Source: JAFDVN01 sp964472275
Lineage (GTDB): Bacteria > Acidobacteriota > Holophagae > Holophagales > Holophagaceae
DNA length: 6,876 nt
Direction of reading: 5' to 3'
Assembly (NCBI GenBank): GCA_964472275.1
Contig: CAYYJN010000080.1
Span: forward strand, 1-6,876
Shown: piece by piece, positions 5,748 to 6,876 of the stretch
How positions within the stretch are numbered: the first letter of the stretch is position 1
Layout: each line of letters begins with the position of its first letter
Translations under genes and position numbers: made by a program
Notes under the pieces: generated by a model
Told to the model about the DNA's origin: nothing
What the model saw: the letters and a program-made list of their open reading frames with translations, nothing else
The model's database searches: none

Positions 5748-6341
5748 ATGAGCCGCCCCAGCCTCACGGACCTGTTGGAAACGCTGCCGGGCCCGGATGG
5801 CACCTTCGCGTTGCGGGATCTCCTCGACCAGGGCGGGCCGGAACACATCTACGGCCTTGGCGTCACGCTGCTCGCGGCGACGGCCTTCATCCCCGGCGTC
5901 ACCAATGTGCTCGCCCTCGGCATCGTCGGGCTCGGCGCGCAGATGGCCGCGGGCCGCGCCTACCCCTGGCTGCCCGCGCGACTCCTGCGGCTGCGGCTGC
6001 ATCCCGGCCGCCTCAAAGTGATCCTCTCCAAGGCTGGGCGATTCCTCGAACGGCTGTCGCCCCAGCGCGGCGAGCGGCGCCCCATCCCGCGTCGCGCCTT
6101 GGGCCTGCTCATCACCTGGACGGCGCTCCTGCTGGCGCTGCCGCTGCTCCTGCCCTTCTCCAACCTGCTGCCCGGCGCGGCGCTCCTCTTCATGGGCCTC
6201 GCCCTGCTGGAAGACTGGCCCTTCGCCGCCTGGATCGGCCTCGCGGGCTCCGTGGCCACCACCGTCTACTTCGCCGTGTCCTTCGATCTCGTGCTGAGAG
6301 GCCTCCGCGCGGCCATGCATCTGCGGCACCTCTTCGAGTGA
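5748..6341 (+). CDS. ExoD-family exopolysaccharide synthesis membrane protein
   Basis: This 197-residue inner-membrane protein has the ExoD family pattern. An N-terminal soluble stretch (1-30) is followed by hydrophobic segments near 33-49 and 52-68, including IPGVTNVLALGIVGLGAQMAAGR (48-70). Then come the family block AYPWLPARLL (71-80), a basic loop (81-116), and a second hydrophobic half (117-180) with LPFSNLLPGAALLFMGLALLEDWPFAAWIGLAGS (135-168). The two halves each carry a P-rich re-entrant-looking segment (IPGVTN and PFSNLLPG), as is usual. ExoD was named from rhizobial mutants with altered exopolysaccharide; its molecular function is not established, so no reaction is assigned. No Shine-Dalgarno precedes the ATG, and no in-frame alternative is better. 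No polysaccharide genes flank it here. It appears to be a single-gene unit between two repeat elements. Confidence 0.82.
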   Translation: MSRPSLTDLLETLPGPDGTFALRDLLDQGGPEHIYGLGVTLLAATAFIPGVTNVLALGIVGLGAQMAAGRAYPWLPARLLRLRLHPGRLKVILSKAGRFLERLSPQRGERRPIPRRALGLLITWTALLLALPLLLPFSNLLPGAALLFMGLALLEDWPFAAWIGLAGSVATTVYFAVSFDLVLRGLRAAMHLRHLFE

Positions 6342-6364
6342 TTCCATCCCGAATCAGGAAAGCG

Positions 6365-6511
6365 ACCACGCGGAGAGCAGCGGAGGGGCGGAGGGCAACG
6401 GAGAAGGGCCTCAAAAGCCAGGACGCGACCCAGGCATTCGCTTCACTCCCGTCCCTTCCTTCTCATTTTATTCTCCGTTGCCCTCCGCCCCTCCGCTGCC
6501 CTCCGCGTGGT
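6365..6511. repeat. Intergenic inverted-repeat element C
   Basis: Bases 6365-6405 and 6471-6511 are 41-bp inverted repeats with a single mismatch (left arm starts ACCACGCGGAGAGCAGCGG), around a 65-base loop. CGGAG recurs in the left arm at 6371, 6381, 6389 and 6399, a 10-8-10 spacing. The arm wording is shared with elements A and B, while the loop sequence is not. Nearly perfect arms suggest a recent origin or active maintenance. The 211-base gap 6342-6552 holds this element and the T-rich stretch after it. Confidence 0.85.
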
Positions 6512-6524
6512 TTGTTTTTCGTTT
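6471..6524 (+). terminator. Possible rho-independent terminator formed by the right arm of element C and T tract
   Basis: The right arm of the 41-bp stem (6471-6511) runs directly into a T-rich tract (TTTGTTTTTCGTTT, 6511-6524), which would be U-rich in RNA. Stable stem plus U tract, about 170 bases after the exoD-like stop, fits an intrinsic terminator separating that gene from trmD. The 65-base loop is much longer than in ordinary terminators, which lowers confidence. Confidence 0.4.
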
Positions 6525-6546
6525 GTCCCTGTGATGCACCTATGTT
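6518..6546 (+). promoter_or_regulatory. Weak candidate promoter for trmD
   Basis: The stretch 6511-6550 is clearly less GC-rich than the rest of the window. TATGTT at 6541-6546 could be a -10 box; the best-placed -35, TTCGTT at 6518-6523 (17-base spacer), matches the consensus poorly. Since the -10 is only 7 bases before the trmD ATG, transcription would give an almost leaderless mRNA, consistent with the lack of a strong Shine-Dalgarno. Confidence 0.2.
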
Positions 6547-6552
6547 TGAGAC

Positions 6553-6876
6553 ATGCGCTTCGACGCCCTCACCCTCTTCCCGGAATTCTTCGAGGCCGCG
6601 CGCCTGGGCGTGACGGGCCGGGCGTTCCGCGAACTACCCATGGATGTCGAGGGGCGCATGCGCCCCTCGATGGGCCATGAACTCACCACCCACAGCTACC
6701 GCCCCTTCGCGGGCAACGCCACGGGCCGCGTGGACGCCAGCCCCTTCGGCGGCGGCCCCGGCATGGTGCTGCGGCCGGAAGTGCTACAAGCGGCGCTCGC
6801 CTCCATCCCGCGCGCGCCGAAGGCCAGAGTGATCCACTTCAGCCCCGCCGCGCCGCCCCTGCGCCACGCCGATGTG
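6553..6876 (+). CDS. trmD: tRNA (guanine-N1)-methyltransferase TrmD (3' truncated)
   Basis: The frame runs from ATG 6553 off the window end, giving the first 108 residues. MRFDALTLFPEFF (1-13), GVTGRAF (19-25), SPFGGGPGMVLRPEVL (61-76) and ARVIHFSPAAPPLRHADV (91-108) match TrmD in order. The enzyme makes m1G37 beside the anticodon and prevents +1 frameshifts. The trefoil-knot SAM site and C-terminal domain lie beyond the window. Between GVTGRA and the GGGPGM block this protein has 39 residues before the Pro-Phe, against 27 in E. coli as I recall that sequence; the extra part coincides with a perfect DNA palindrome. Upstream is not the usual rpsP-rimM partner but an ExoD-like gene and a repeat element, so trmD starts its own unit here. 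No strong Shine-Dalgarno is visible. Confidence 0.93.
   Translation, partial: MRFDALTLFPEFFEAARLGVTGRAFRELPMDVEGRMRPSMGHELTTHSYRPFAGNATGRVDASPFGGGPGMVLRPEVLQAALASIPRAPKARVIHFSPAAPPLRHADV
6647..6670. repeat. Perfect 24-bp palindrome inside trmD
   Basis: The 24 bases centred on GCGCATGCGC equal their own reverse complement. An outer 5-bp pairing, CATGG (6639-6643) with CCATG (6675-6679), extends the hairpin across small internal loops. In the trmD frame it encodes residues about 32-39 (VEGRMRPS). It falls in the segment where the protein is longer than E. coli TrmD. It could be an in-frame palindromic insertion or chance in GC-rich DNA. Confidence 0.7.

Noticed and set aside
4151..5848. 565-codon open frame on the minus strand opposite rlmN
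   Set aside because: It is antisense to rlmN and runs through repeat element B and the exoD-like start. The product shows no recognisable family and has the composition of a mirror frame.
6365..6511. CRISPR array from recurring CGGAG and CAGAG units
   Set aside because: The units are 5-8 bases at 8-11-base spacing arranged as an inverted repeat, not direct repeats of CRISPR size with uniform spacers.
5735..6613. 292-codon + strand frame overlapping the exoD-like gene and element C
   Set aside because: Wrong frame for the ExoD motifs, proline- and arginine-rich, and it continues through a repeat into the trmD start.

Overview
The window is a GC-rich bacterial chromosome segment with every recognisable gene on the + strand. 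BamD, a lipoprotein of the outer-membrane assembly machinery, points to a Gram-negative host. High GC, dense co-directional genes and long CAGAG/CGGAG-type inverted repeats between genes would fit an acidobacterium of the Holophaga/Geothrix kind. That placement is inference from general appearance, not from a marker-gene comparison.

Positions 1-3831 hold a tight four-gene run. It starts with a 5'-truncated bamD, followed after 10 bases by an aldo/keto reductase with a GTG start. A short ThiE/TenI-type TIM-barrel protein overlaps the reductase by four bases (GTGA). After 9 bases comes an MscS-type channel fused to a cyclic-nucleotide-binding domain (bCNG architecture). A perfect hairpin covers the reductase's ribosome-binding region and start codon.

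Positions 3832-4034 are intergenic and hold the first inverted-repeat element (A). Next come an 81-residue acidic protein of unknown function with a strong Shine-Dalgarno and rlmN, joined by a TGATG stop-start overlap. Positions 5390-5747 hold the largest repeat element (B, about 296 bp), with 38-bp imperfect terminal inverted repeats enclosing three further hairpins. An ExoD-family membrane protein follows. Positions 6342-6552 hold the third element (C), a 41-bp inverted repeat with one mismatch followed by a T-rich tract, then the first 108 codons of trmD, which runs off the window.

Functionally the region mixes envelope functions (BamD, bCNG channel, ExoD-like protein) with RNA methylation (RlmN, TrmD) and one or two small-molecule enzymes. 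No single pathway links them. The least ordinary content is structural: three related intergenic inverted-repeat elements, a hairpin over a start codon, and a perfect 24-bp palindrome inside trmD where the protein is about 12 residues longer than E. coli TrmD. No tRNA, rRNA, CRISPR array, transposase or phage gene was seen.
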